A DNA stretch of 64,000 bases from CAWVSB01 sp046710535 (GCA_046710535.1 JBKEHH010000002.1:1-64000); one strand, 5' to 3'; shown: positions 17,160 through 27,121, counted from the stretch's first letter. Program-made: numbers and translations. Notes: a model not told the origin generated them from the sequence alone.

Positions 17160-17975
17160 ATGTCATTGTGGATTAACACTTTATTTAGCAATACTATTGG
17201 CCGGAGTGTGTGCTTACTTCTAAGTAGTTTGTTGCTACTGTCCGTGCCGGCTGCTGCGGGTATTGTTGATAGAAGTAAAGAAGTGGGCCAGTACACCACG
17301 CTTATAGCGTCTAAGAGTGAAACGGTGCGTTTTGCGGCGCTTAAAGAGTTAGCGTGGGTTGGATTGTCAGACCAGGCCTTGTTTGAGCTGGTGGCCGAGC
17401 AGCTGCAAAAGAAGCTGACGGCCAAAATATTAGAAAATGGTTTACTGGAAACTGAGTTGTTGATGGCAGCGTTAAGTGGCTCGGGGCTGGATCAGTTTGA
17501 TCTACTGATTAGCCAAGTTGGCGAGCAAGCTAAACCCCAGCAGTTAATAGCTGCCAGTGAATTGGCCAGAGAAGCTTTAGTGCGTTCGGCGCAATTAAAT
17601 CCTATCAAAAGCAGCGATCAATACGTCAGTCCACAAGTGCCGTTTTCAGTAGCCGTGTTTTTAAACTTTATTTACGCCGATGATTTGGCGATGAAGCGCC
17701 AAGCGCTAAAAATAATTGGTGCTAATAGGATGACTAATCATCATATATTAAAAGCATTGGAAACCAATATTGGTAATAATTACCTGTTGGAAAACGAGAC
17801 TGATGAATGGGCTGAGACTTATTTACAAATGTGCGACGTGTTGGTCTACGCCGGTGGGGTTGGTTACGCGCCACTGATAACAGATGTGGCGCGTAATGCT
17901 GCTAATGCTAGGTTGCGAAGTGGCGCAATGAGTTTAATGCGCAAATACGAACTGCATCAGAAGAAAAGGTTGTAA
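17160..17975 (+). CDS. Periplasmic helical (HEAT-like) repeat protein, unknown function
   Basis: A 271-residue protein with a signal peptide (hydrophobic VCLLLSSLLLLSVPAAA, cleavage near AAAG). The rest is predicted almost entirely helical, with helix pairs such as SETVRFAALKELAWVGLSD and AANARLRSGAMSLMRKYEL that look like degenerate HEAT repeats, which usually form protein-binding scaffolds. No catalytic motif is visible. It follows the 84-residue gene after 3 bp and overlaps the 3' end of the convergent symporter gene by 19 bp. Confidence 0.7.
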   Translation: MSLWINTLFSNTIGRSVCLLLSSLLLLSVPAAAGIVDRSKEVGQYTTLIASKSETVRFAALKELAWVGLSDQALFELVAEQLQKKLTAKILENGLLETELLMAALSGSGLDQFDLLISQVGEQAKPQQLIAASELAREALVRSAQLNPIKSSDQYVSPQVPFSVAVFLNFIYADDLAMKRQALKIIGANRMTNHHILKALETNIGNNYLLENETDEWAETYLQMCDVLVYAGGVGYAPLITDVARNAANARLRSGAMSLMRKYELHQKKRL

Positions 17976-19315
17976 ACAAATACCACTAAAACCAATGTGG
18001 GAGTGATGAAACGGATAACAAACTTCCACAGTTCATACGTCGTTTCGCTAAACTGTAGTTCGTCTTTTGAGTATTCTGCTTTCATAAACCAGCCGCAAAA
18101 TATCGCAATACCAAGGCCGCCAAGTGGCAGCATTATATTAGTGGTTATGTGGTCGAAAAAGTCGAAAAAGGTTAGGTTAAGTAGCCACCATGGCTTAAAT
18201 TCGGCAAGGTCACTGAATGAATAAATACACAAAATACCGATTGCCCAAGCGGTAAAGCCTACTAACCATGCGCTAGCTTTACGGTTCAATTTCTGGGTGT
18301 CGACAACGCGCTCTACTGATGGTTCCAGTACTGATATAGCAGACGACCATGCCGCAAACAGTAATAAGAAGAAAAATAGGATAGCTAATGCGTAGCCGCC
18401 AAAAATGTTACTAAAGGCGATTGGAAGGGTGACGAAAATAAGTCCTGGACCAGCAGCAGCCTCTAAGTTGTTGCTGAATACAATAGAGAAAATTGCAATG
18501 CCTGCGCCGAGTGCGACGAAGGTGTCGACAAGAGCGACTTTAATAGCAGCATTGCCGATTGAAATGTCTTTAGGTAAATGAGACCCATAAGCCAGCATAA
18601 TGGCTAAACCTAAACTGAGTGAAAAGAAGGCTTGTCCAAGAGCGTTGAGAACAGAGTCGGTACTTAGTTTTGATAAGTCTGGTGCAAACAAAAATTTGAA
18701 TGCATCGCCAAAACCGGTTGTAGTAGTGGCATAAAGAATTAGCCCAACCAAAATGATAAATAACGCAGGCATTAATATCGTTACGGTTTTTTCAATGCCT
18801 TTACTAACCCCCTTGGCAACCACCACTACAACCATAAAACTAAAAATAGAATGCCAAAAAAGCATTGTTATTGGGTCAGATAATAAATCATTAAAATGTG
18901 CCTCACTGCTGACAGCGGTAATATCACCAAAGCCTTCAGTGATTGCAAAGTGCAAATAAGACAATGACCAGCCACCAATTACGTTATAAAAGGCTAGTAC
19001 TAAAAACGAGGCCAAAACACCTATTGCACCGGCTAACCCCCAATAAGGGCTTTTGCCACTTTCTTCGGCACACGCTTTAATGCTTAAGCTCGGACTTTTG
19101 CCGCCACGACGGCCGAGGCTAATCTCTGATACCAGTAATGGTAGGCCAATTAATGCAACACAAATAACGTAGACCAATACAAACGCACCGCCGCCGCCTT
19201 GGCCTGCTTCATAGGGGAATTTCCACATATTGCCTAGGCCAACCGCTGAGCCAGATGCTGCCAAAATGAAACCCAGCTTAGAAGACCATAAGTTATTATT
19301 TGATGGATCTGACAC
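17957..19315 (-). CDS. Sodium-dependent transporter, neurotransmitter:sodium symporter family
   Basis: A 452-residue inner-membrane protein of the LeuT-fold SNF/NSS family, which imports amino acids or related solutes with Na+. The first helix holds the Na+ and substrate region (ASGSAVGLGNMWKFPYEAG), followed by the GGGAFVLVY and LPLLVSEISLG helices. About 11-12 hydrophobic segments are visible, the usual bacterial number. The start is GTG at 19315. Substrate cannot be read from the sequence. The gene is convergent with the HEAT-like gene and overlaps it by 19 bp. Confidence 0.93.
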   Translation of the reverse strand: MSDPSNNNLWSSKLGFILAASGSAVGLGNMWKFPYEAGQGGGGAFVLVYVICVALIGLPLLVSEISLGRRGGKSPSLSIKACAEESGKSPYWGLAGAIGVLASFLVLAFYNVIGGWSLSYLHFAITEGFGDITAVSSEAHFNDLLSDPITMLFWHSIFSFMVVVVVAKGVSKGIEKTVTILMPALFIILVGLILYATTTTGFGDAFKFLFAPDLSKLSTDSVLNALGQAFFSLSLGLAIMLAYGSHLPKDISIGNAAIKVALVDTFVALGAGIAIFSIVFSNNLEAAAGPGLIFVTLPIAFSNIFGGYALAILFFFLLLFAAWSSAISVLEPSVERVVDTQKLNRKASAWLVGFTAWAIGILCIYSFSDLAEFKPWWLLNLTFFDFFDHITTNIMLPLGGLGIAIFCGWFMKAEYSKDELQFSETTYELWKFVIRFITPTLVLVVFVYNLFF

Positions 19316-19427
19316 GTTGTACTCACTATGATTATTTTTATTTAGTTTATAGCATAAATTGCATTAGTGTAGCTAAGGCGGGAGGTGAAACCTTGAAAAC
19401 AAAGTTGGCGCTATGGAGCCCTAATGC

Positions 19428-20373
19428 CTATTGGGCTATTTGGCGAAAAAAAGACGGTGGTTTGCCGGTCCAGTCTTTGAACGCGCGGTGAAAATTTGAG
19501 ATGTCACTAAAACCTAATTCTGCTGCAATATCACATATCGTCATTTCTTGATTTTTAATATAAGTGAGCGCCTTACAGCACCATACTTTATTAAGTACTT
19601 TTTTTTGAAACATAGTTCCGCCATGGGCTAGTTTTTTACCCAATGTGCGGGGAGCAATATTAAGTAACGGTGTCATCAACGGTGGATGATATATTGTTAG
19701 TTGTCATTATTACGTCGGCTACTCAGCCAGAAATGGATTCTAGCGGTTACAGTTTTTCCAGCTCTTCGCTGCAGGCTTTGATTAATAACCTTTTGGAGTA
19801 TTTGCTACTGCTGCTTAGCTTTATGCTGTTATAGCTATCGTCATATGCTACTTCGTTACAGTCGGCGTTAAATCCTATTTGTTTAACTAGAATGTCGTTA
19901 TAAAAGGTAGAGTGTTTTGGTTTAGGGTAGGTCACTTTAATAGTCGCAAAATGGAAGTCGGTGCCGAGCATGAATTGGCTATGGGGTAGCCATGATGTTA
20001 TCCATGATTCAATCAAAAATCGTTGTATTTTATGGTCTGCCGGAAATCGATTGACCAAACGGATGTGATTTAGGTCATTGCTTAACTGTGACTCAAAATC
20101 GAAAACAATACCGCTAAGGCGAAAATACTTTTGGGCATAAAAGGCGGCTTCACTAAAAGTGTCGCAACAAAGCGCCAGTGAGGCCATTTGGCCGGTAGCG
20201 GTGACATCAATCAAGCGGCCATGAAGCTCGCCCAAGCCTGGTGACTTTGTCGCCTGCATAGTTTGTTCAATTAGCGCTATATATTGTCTGGCAGAAATAC
20301 GTGCAGTGCTGCTAGTGATAGTGTGCTTACTAATGCCTGCTAGGGTGAACAGCCCATTTATATCTAGCGACAT
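19428..20373 (-). pseudogene. Broken AraC family regulator
   Basis: The first 208 codons encode an Arabinose_bd-type sensor domain like that of the regulator at 7513-8496. The C-terminal helix-turn-helix pair (IAPRTLGKKLAHGGTMF; ICDIAAELGFSDISNFHRAFKDW) lies at 19428-19679 in another frame. Between them the first frame continues as a recognisable linker (PLESISG, VADV) but has a TAA at 19747-19749 and a TGA at 19723-19725, and at least one frameshift before 19679. Sensor and DNA-binding halves can no longer be made as one protein, so I call it a pseudogene. Confidence 0.88.
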
Positions 20374-20562
20374 GGGAGTGTTGCTTGGGGCAAAGAAGGG
20401 GTCTTTGAGTACCCAGAAAATGTAGGTAGTTGGTAAACACGACCTCTTTTCAGCAGCAGGGGTTGGTTATAATACGTAACATAATAAAATAAAAATAATT
20501 GCTTCTAAACTTAGCTGGCAGATAGATTAACTGCTTATGAAATACAAATGGGGTGTACTTAA

Positions 20563-21708
20563 TTGTCTGCGCGCACTAAATTTATTGCTGCTGTTTTATT
20601 GCTGGGTGTTGCTGGCCTAATCTACGGGTTTGTAAACTCTGATGATGAGCTAGATTTTTCGCTCAGTTAAAAATCTCCATTGGTAGTGACGCCGATCGAG
20701 TTCCGCTCGCTATCAGTGCCGGCTAAACCAGCGTTAAAGGCCCCTTCTGTTGGGACACAAGAGATCAACATTTACGAAAATGAGAAAATTAAAACTCAAT
20801 TTATGGAAGTTGCGCAAGCCTATTCCGAAACGGCTAAATACCCCCATTTCTCTCAGCCAATTACTAATCCTGATCAGGTAGCTGTTCCTGAGCCGTTTGA
20901 TTTCACTGAAGTTGATACGCCGTTTCCGGTCGACAGCCAAGAGCAGCCGCTGCAGTTGTCTTTAGCGACTGATAAAAGTCAGTACTTTTTAGGCGACATT
21001 ATTATTGCTGGTTTGATCCTACGCAATGCGCCAGAAAATGCGGACGTTGAGGTCAGTGCGATATTAGTCTCTTTGATATCCGGAGATACTAGCGTAGAGG
21101 TTGAATTTAGCTTAGTTGAAGGTTCGGCCAATGAGTATCGGGCCAATATTGATCCTAGTGTGGTGGCTGCTGAAGAAGTTGGCGCTGAGCTGGTAGTAAA
21201 AGTTGGCGTTAAGGTTAACGACGACGGGTTAGCTAGCACCATTGGTATTCGCTACGACTCGGTGGCAGCTAGGTTGACCAATATCTCTTATGCGCGGGTT
21301 CAAGGCGAATATTTGGATGTTCAGTTACATTATTCGGTGCAAGTAAATGGATATTTTTTCACTAATGCTGTGTTGCAAGACGCTGTTAGCGGTAAGCCCT
21401 TACTGCGTCTTCAGGCAGAGGGTGCGATGACCGAAAGTAATAATTTCATGATTATGCGCGCTCATATTCAAGCATTAAAAGCGTCCGGTTCTGAGGGTCC
21501 CTATTTGTTAACCAATATTACTGGCTATCGTGGTGCTGAAAGAGGTGAGAGTTTGGGCACGCCAATATCTAGCACTCAGCAAAACTATCGGATTCAAGGG
21601 TATCGCTTTGATCTTTATGATGATATAGAGTTTGAAGATGACTTGGCTAAAGAAAGAATTGAGCTTTTAACAAAGCTAGACGCAGTAGATAGCGCTGAGG
21701 TTAATTAG
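20563..21708 (+). pseudogene. Membrane-anchored beta-rich protein interrupted by one in-frame TAA
   Basis: Read from a TTG at 20563 (GGGGTG lies about 10 nt upstream), the frame encodes a short N-terminus and one membrane helix (KFIAAVLLLGVAGLIYGFV). It then hits TAA at 20668-20670 and goes on in the same frame for 345 codons. The distal part is Pro-rich near the start and then beta-strand-rich, with two probable immunoglobulin-like domains. I do not recognise the family. Size, N-terminal anchor and position directly before a lipase recall lipase foldases, but the foldase motifs are not visible. A TTG at 20680 could restart translation and give an unanchored 342-residue protein. Confidence 0.65.
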
Positions 21709-21710
21709 GC

Positions 21711-21788
21711 AATAAAACAATAAAACAATAAAACAATAAAACAATAAAACAATAAAACAATAAAACAATAAAACAATAAAACAATAAA
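21711..21788. repeat. Octanucleotide tandem repeat (AATAAAAC) x 9.75
   Basis: Nine perfect copies of AATAAAAC followed by AATAAA, with no variant copy. The array starts 2 bp after the stop of the preceding gene and ends 9 bp before the lipase pseudogene ATG, with the GAGGGG ribosome binding site in between. Such arrays gain and lose units by replication slippage. Here this would alter spacing between the two genes, not a reading frame. Confidence 0.97.
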
Positions 21789-21797
21789 GAGGGGAAT

Positions 21798-22836
21798 ATG
21801 AAAAATAAACTATTAATTGTTCTTTTATTACTAATAGCCAGCGTTGGTGCGCAAGCTACGCTAGCTGGTAAAAATGTCGTACTAGTCCATGGGTCTTAAT
21901 CCATTAGATATTCTTGAGCGTCCTGCGGAAAGCTTATTGTAAGCAAGAGCCGATAATTATTGGAAGGAACATTGGCTGGCTAAGGCTGATGCAAATCTTT
22001 ACTGATCGGGTGCTGAACGTATTACTGGTGGTATTAAGGACGATATGCAGGATCAGTTTCAAGCTCTAGCTGCCAGCGGTATCGGCCAAGCGGGTTGTGT
22101 ATTTGTGACTCACTCTACGGGTGATTTGGCACTGCGTTACGCATTGTCAAAACTTGGCCAATGAGGCATTAGCTCTAATCAGGTTAAAGTATTGGCGATG
22201 CTGGATTTTGCGGGTGCTGGCGGAGGTGCTGAGTTGGCTGGTATCGCAGTATCGGTATCACAAGGGTTCGGTCTCATTAACGCAGCGCAGCAAGCAGCCA
22301 TTAACAATGTATTTGGTTTAAGTGGCGATGAGACATTATTAGGTGTGTTGTTTGACTCGCGTCCGGCGACAGCTAGATCGACTGCAACAGCCAACAATAG
22401 TGTACCTCGCTCGCGCTTTGTCGGTGCAGGCTCTGAATTCTTTGGTATTAGTAAGCCATTTATTTTAGGTACAGACGATGCTGTGGTGCCAATGCATAGT
22501 GCCTTTGGCGCCCGCTCCAAAGGTTCTTATGACTCTTGCAGCCGTTCGGTTAAAAATAATGGCGTCATCACTTATGTGTCAAAAGCGCCTTCAAGTTTGC
22601 TCTATAACAACTATGCGTTGTTAATGGGCGAGTATAGTAATCATTTTGACGCGATTAGTAATGACATCAGTGGCGACTTTACCACCGTCACGAACAAGAC
22701 AATTCGTGGTGTAAATATTGATTTTGCGACTAAAACTGGCCGTAAATGGTGGAGTTGGGGTAAAAAAGTACGCTTAGTTAAAGATGGCGATCGTAAAAGT
22801 ATGTCTGCTAACGTTGTTGACACATTAAATAACTAA
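21798..22836 (+). pseudogene. Broken secreted alpha/beta-hydrolase lipase
   Basis: The ATG at 21798 starts a good signal peptide (NKLLIVLLLLIASVGAQA) leading to the oxyanion motif VVLVHG. An extra base in GGG at 21891-21893 shifts the frame. The new frame carries on with LNPLDILERPAESLL and the nucleophile elbow THSTGD, and then the whole C-terminal half (22192-22836). In that frame there are stops at 21940 (TAA), 22003 (TGA, in place of a likely Trp) and 22162 (TGA). With one frameshift and three stops the gene is dead, though the C-terminal 214 codons remain open. It is preceded by GAGGGG and by the octanucleotide array. Confidence 0.9.
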
Positions 22837-22900
22837 ACAACGCTTAGTTATAGTTTTGAGGGGAGCATATAGCAATACATACTCTCCTTTTTAGTTATGC

Positions 22901-23590
22901 TTAAGTTGACAGCTGATTTGCGAAGGCTAGAACCAGTTCTCCATGATGTACTGAATAGTTATAAATGCTTGTAAAGTATCTTATTGCACTGCCTTCTATC
23001 AAAATAAAAATTAGCCAGCCGATAAAAAATAAATTGGCGCCGGGTAAAAAGCACCAGCAAAAAAATAGTCCCACTTTGCTTAGATCTGGTTGCTTAGTGT
23101 TGGTTTCGGTTAGCGTTGAGACGAGATGAAAGCTCACCACAAAACCAAGCAGCAGCATAAATAAGTCGCGCTGCAATAGCGGAAAGTAAAAGTGCGCAAG
23201 CAGCAGTAAAATAACAAAGGTAGGGAAAAAATACGGCGCAATAGTGATCAGCCAATTGCCAGGGCCACCTATATATTGCACATGACCGCCTTTTTCGTAA
23301 GAAGTATGAAAGTCGGTAACTTTGTGCAACGTTATTAAAGCGAACAGTGTGTGAGTTAGTTCGTGCTCAAAGGTGGGCAGCCATGAACCCCAGAGCCGGC
23401 GAGTGAACAATAGTTTCCATAAGATAAAATAAGTGGCTGCGCCTAGCGTAAATGGAATAAGTATGTTGCCAGAAAGCTTGGTTATTTCCTCGCCTATGGC
23501 TAGGGCAATAGCGGGCGTTGAAAATAACGCCAGCAATGCCATTGGCCATTTTAATAGATTGATTGAGTGATCAACTAGTCGCGTGAGCAT
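22901..23590 (-). CDS. Multi-pass membrane protein with HExxH motif, possible M50-like metalloprotease
   Basis: A 229-residue inner-membrane protein with about six hydrophobic segments. H76-E-L-T-H80 (FEHELTHTLFALIT) follows the second or third helix, and a later segment TKQPDLSKVG provides an Asp that could be the third metal ligand. This resembles small M50-type intramembrane metallopeptidases, which cut within or near membrane helices. Assignment rests on the HExxH and topology alone; the substrate is unknown. It is flanked by the lipase pseudogene and a divergent hydrolase. Confidence 0.6.
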   Translation of the reverse strand: MLTRLVDHSINLLKWPMALLALFSTPAIALAIGEEITKLSGNILIPFTLGAATYFILWKLLFTRRLWGSWLPTFEHELTHTLFALITLHKVTDFHTSYEKGGHVQYIGGPGNWLITIAPYFFPTFVILLLLAHFYFPLLQRDLFMLLLGFVVSFHLVSTLTETNTKQPDLSKVGLFFCWCFLPGANLFFIGWLIFILIEGSAIRYFTSIYNYSVHHGELVLAFANQLST

Positions 23591-23769
23591 GGCTGTTTCA
23601 ACAATAGGTAGCTCGATAAGTTATAGGTTGGTCAAAGATTAGCGTATTTGGGTAACTACAAACAACGGTAATAAATAATTTCACTATGCATCTGAGCTCT
23701 AAATACCCACGTATAAAATAGGAATTTAGCTAAACCCCGTTGGCACCATTTACTATAGAGTGATTATTA

Positions 23770-24591
23770 ATGTTGTTTGATGATGTTGTAACTTCCCCAA
23801 ATCCTAGCCGTCCACCTAGCAAGTTTATGATGCTGGGCGAGTCTCGGGTTGTTTTAAATGTGGCCGGAATGGCGAAAACCTTAATGGCTGGGGCATTTAA
23901 ATCGTCAAAACCCAGCAATGGTAGAACAATAATTATGTTACCTGGGTTTGGTTCAGATGACCGATATATGGAGCCATTGGCAAAGTTTTTACGTAAAAAT
24001 GGCTATGCTGCAGAGGGTTGGGGCTTAGGCTTAAATATGGCGGGTGCTGACTTGGAGCATACGTTAGACGACTTGTCGCCAGCCTGGAATGTAGAGCCTA
24101 TGCCGGACTACGACCCAGCAACTTACAAAGGTGAAGGTGGCGTACCGTATTTATGCGACCTAGCCATAGCTAGCATTAAAGCTAGGGCAGAGCAGCTTGG
24201 CACCAAGGTCACTTTGGTGGGGTGGAGCTTGGGCGGTTATATCGCCCGCGAAGTTGCTAGAGATTTACCCGACTATGTCGACCAAGTGGTAACCATGGGT
24301 AGCCCAGTAATTGGTGGGCCAAAGTACACCGCGGCAGTCATGTTTTTTGATCGCAAAGGCCATGACCTAGAGTGGGTTGAGCGCGAGGCAGGTAAAAGAG
24401 ACTTACGGCCAATTCAGCAGCCAATCACCGCAATTTACAGTAAGTCCGATGGGATAGTTGACTGGCGCGCAGCCATCGACAAAATCAGCGCCAATGTTGA
24501 CCATATAAAAGTCAGTGCGCCCCATTTGGGAATGGGTTTTAACTCAGAAATATGGAATTTGGTGTTAGCGGCAGTTGACGAGCGCAATTAA
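23770..24591 (+). CDS. Alpha/beta-hydrolase (lipase/esterase-like)
   Basis: A 273-residue cytosolic serine hydrolase. The oxyanion segment is IIMLPGFGSDD, the nucleophile Ser153 lies in VGWSLGGYIAREVA, and the probable Asp and His are in YSKSDGIVDW and SAPHLGMG. A complete fold with all three catalytic residues is visible, so this hydrolase looks intact, unlike its neighbours. The substrate is not evident. The 178 bp upstream (23591-23769) hold no gene. Confidence 0.8.
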   Translation: MLFDDVVTSPNPSRPPSKFMMLGESRVVLNVAGMAKTLMAGAFKSSKPSNGRTIIMLPGFGSDDRYMEPLAKFLRKNGYAAEGWGLGLNMAGADLEHTLDDLSPAWNVEPMPDYDPATYKGEGGVPYLCDLAIASIKARAEQLGTKVTLVGWSLGGYIAREVARDLPDYVDQVVTMGSPVIGGPKYTAAVMFFDRKGHDLEWVEREAGKRDLRPIQQPITAIYSKSDGIVDWRAAIDKISANVDHIKVSAPHLGMGFNSEIWNLVLAAVDERN

Positions 24592-24647
24592 ACAGAAATC
24601 CCAACCGCTTCGCTAATATAAGCATCGGGTTTTGCTCTCGCTTAGTG

Positions 24648-24653
24648 TATAAT
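24648..24653 (+). promoter_or_regulatory. Candidate -10 element upstream of bipA
   Basis: A perfect TATAAT lies about 118 bp before the bipA ATG. No good -35 box is found at 16-18 bp spacing, so this is only a weak promoter call. Nothing else was recognised in 24592-24770. Confidence 0.3.
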
Positions 24654-24770
24654 CGCGCGCCTGTAAAAAGGGACTGGTATTTGCCAGCGCATTACTGCCA
24701 TATTTGAGCTGTTTGCGCAGTATTCTTCTCGTCTGTTTTGTTAGCTAACCTATTGAAAGTAATCAAAAAA

Positions 24771-26585
24771 ATGACTGATCATATCCGCAATATTGCAATT
24801 ATTGCCCACGTTGACCATGGTAAAACCACTCTTGTAGATAAGCTGCTTAGCCAGTCTGGTACCTTAGAGCGCCGCGACGAAGGCGTTGAGCGCGTGATGG
24901 ATTCTAACGACCAAGAGCGTGAGCGCGGTATTACCATTTTGGCCAAAAACACAGCGGTTAAATGGGGTGATTATCACATTAATATCGTAGATACCCCAGG
25001 ACACGCCGACTTTGGTGGTGAAGTAGAGCGGGTATTGTCGATGGTTGACTGCGTGTTGCTATTGGTAGATGCGGTTGATGGTCCAATGCCTCAGACCCGG
25101 TTTGTTACCCAAAAAGCGTTTGATAAAGGTTTGAACCCAATTGTTGTTATCAATAAGGTTGACCGGCCTGGCGCACGTCCTGATTGGGTAATGGATCAAG
25201 TATTTGATTTGTTTGACCGCTTAGGTGCAACTGACGAGCAGCTAGATTTCCCCGTTATGTTTGCCTCTGCGTTAAACGGCATTGCTGGTTTAGATTACGA
25301 AGACATGGCCGAAGATATGACGCCATTGTTAGAGATGATTGTTGACCGGGTTAAGCCACCTGAAGTAAATCTTGAAGGGGGGCTGCAAATGCAAATTAGT
25401 GCATTAGATTACGACAGCTACGTTGGTGTAATAGGCGTTGGTCGCATTACTCGTGGCACATTAAAGCCTAATCAGCAGGTTGTGGTTAAGTCTGCCGATG
25501 GCGGTGAGCGCAAGGGTAAAGTGCTAAACGTAAAAGGTTATATGGGTCTTGATCGTATTGATACTGATCTAGCCTCTGCTGGTGATATTGTTTGTATTAA
25601 CGGGATAGAAGGTTTGAGTATTTCCGATACATTATGTGACCCTGAAAACATTGAAGCTCTGCCGCCGTTGTCGGTTGATGAGCCAACTGTGAGCATGACC
25701 TTTTTGGTTAACAACTCGCCGTTTGCGGGTAAAGAAGGTAAATACGTTACTTCACGAAACTTGAAAGAGCGTTTGGCCCAAGAGCTTATACACAACGTTG
25801 CATTGCGCGTAGAGCAAGGTGAGACCCCAGACAAATTTAAAGTATCTGGTCGTGGTGAATTACACCTTTCTGTGTTGATTGAAAATATGCGCCGTGAAGG
25901 TTACGAAATGGGCGTCTCTCGCCCTGAAGTGGTTAAGAAGGAAGTTGACGGCAAAATTCATGAACCATACGAAAACGTAGTTATCGACGTTGAGTCTGAG
26001 CATCAAGGTTCAATTATGGAAGAGATTGGTTTGCGTAAAGGCGAGCTAATCAACATGGAGCCAGATGGAAAAGGCCGTATTAAATTAGAATTTATTGTGC
26101 CCGCTCGTGGTCTTATCGGCTTCCGAGGATTATTTCTAACCTTAACTTCTGGTTCAGGGATTATGACCAGTATTTTCGATCACTACGGTGAGGTGAAAGA
26201 GGGCGAGGTAGGTAAGCGTCAAAGCGGCGTATTAGTGAGCATGGTTAATGGTAAAACGGCGGCGTTCGCCCTGTTTAACCTACAGAGCCGTGGACGCTTG
26301 TTCTTAGGCCATGCGGTAGAAATTTATGAAGGACAAATTGTTGGTATTCACTCGCGCGATAATGACTTAACGGTTAACCCCATTAAAGGTAAGCAGTTAA
26401 CTAACGTGCGTGCTTCTGGTACTGATGAGGCTTTAACACTGTCGCCACCAATTACGCATACGCTTGAGCAAGCACTTGAGTTTATCGAAGACGATGAGTT
26501 GGTAGAAGTAACACCAGTATCGATTCGTCTGCGTAAAAAATTATTGAAAGAAAGTGACCGTCGTCGCTTTGAACGCGGTGCATAA
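24771..26585 (+). CDS. typA: Ribosome-associated translational GTPase BipA/TypA
   Basis: EF-G-like GTPase that binds the 70S ribosome and helps 50S assembly and growth at low temperature. The 604-residue product has the G domain motifs AHVDHGKTT, DTPGHADFGGEV and NKVDRPGARPDW. Domains II, III and V follow, and then the BipA-specific C-terminal domain (GRLFLGHAVEIYEGQIVGIHSRDNDL). I chose MTDHIRNIAI at 24771, the family start, although its ribosome binding site is weak. dtd follows after 3 bp. Confidence 0.97.
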   Translation: MTDHIRNIAIIAHVDHGKTTLVDKLLSQSGTLERRDEGVERVMDSNDQERERGITILAKNTAVKWGDYHINIVDTPGHADFGGEVERVLSMVDCVLLLVDAVDGPMPQTRFVTQKAFDKGLNPIVVINKVDRPGARPDWVMDQVFDLFDRLGATDEQLDFPVMFASALNGIAGLDYEDMAEDMTPLLEMIVDRVKPPEVNLEGGLQMQISALDYDSYVGVIGVGRITRGTLKPNQQVVVKSADGGERKGKVLNVKGYMGLDRIDTDLASAGDIVCINGIEGLSISDTLCDPENIEALPPLSVDEPTVSMTFLVNNSPFAGKEGKYVTSRNLKERLAQELIHNVALRVEQGETPDKFKVSGRGELHLSVLIENMRREGYEMGVSRPEVVKKEVDGKIHEPYENVVIDVESEHQGSIMEEIGLRKGELINMEPDGKGRIKLEFIVPARGLIGFRGLFLTLTSGSGIMTSIFDHYGEVKEGEVGKRQSGVLVSMVNGKTAAFALFNLQSRGRLFLGHAVEIYEGQIVGIHSRDNDLTVNPIKGKQLTNVRASGTDEALTLSPPITHTLEQALEFIEDDELVEVTPVSIRLRKKLLKESDRRRFERGA

Positions 26586-26588
26586 AGC

Positions 26589-27026
26589 TTGCGAGCACTA
26601 ATTCAGCGGGTTAGTGAAGCACACGTAACTGTTGACGGTAACGTGGTAGGAGAAATTGGCCAAGGCCTGCTAGTGCTGTTGGGTGTTCAAAGAGGCGATG
26701 ATGTCGCCTTAGCTGACAAGCTTATGGATAAGCTGTTGGCTTATCGCGTATTTAATGATGATGCAGGAAAAATGAACCTCAGTGTTAATGACCTTAACGC
26801 TGGGGTTTTATTGGTTTCACAGTTCACTTTAGCTGCGGATACCAAAAAAGGACTAAGGCCGGGGTTTTCAACTGCAGCGGCGCCCGCTGATGCAGAAGTA
26901 CTTTATGATTACATGAAAGAGGCGCTAGCGCCCAGATGTAAAACGTTCGGTACCGGCATTTTTGGTGGCGATATGAAAGTGGCATTGGTTAATGACGGGC
27001 CAGTGACGTTTTTGTTAGAAGTCTGA
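26589..27026 (+). CDS. dtd: D-aminoacyl-tRNA deacylase
   Basis: Removes D-amino acids wrongly attached to tRNA. The 145-residue protein shows the signature SQFTLAADTKKGLRPGF and the C-terminal NDGPVTFLLEV with its Gly-cis-Pro region. The start is TTG at 26589, which directly follows the bipA stop; the conserved sequence RALIQRVSEAHVTVDG begins immediately after it, so no other start is likely. Confidence 0.96.
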   Translation: MRALIQRVSEAHVTVDGNVVGEIGQGLLVLLGVQRGDDVALADKLMDKLLAYRVFNDDAGKMNLSVNDLNAGVLLVSQFTLAADTKKGLRPGFSTAAAPADAEVLYDYMKEALAPRCKTFGTGIFGGDMKVALVNDGPVTFLLEV

Positions 27027-27121
27027 GTCCATCAGCCAAATCTATATAATATATTCCCCCAAATAATTCGTTGCTATGGTTATGCTCTGTTAGGGTAAGT
27101 TTTTTATCAGAGGGCATAGCA

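Noticed and set aside
20680..21708. Intact gene starting at TTG 20680
   Set aside because: The frame continues upstream through TAA 20668 into a membrane anchor with its own start, so the downstream part is better seen as a fragment, though restart is possible.
21711..21788. CRISPR array
   Set aside because: Units of 8 bp are contiguous, without spacers, so this is a simple tandem repeat.
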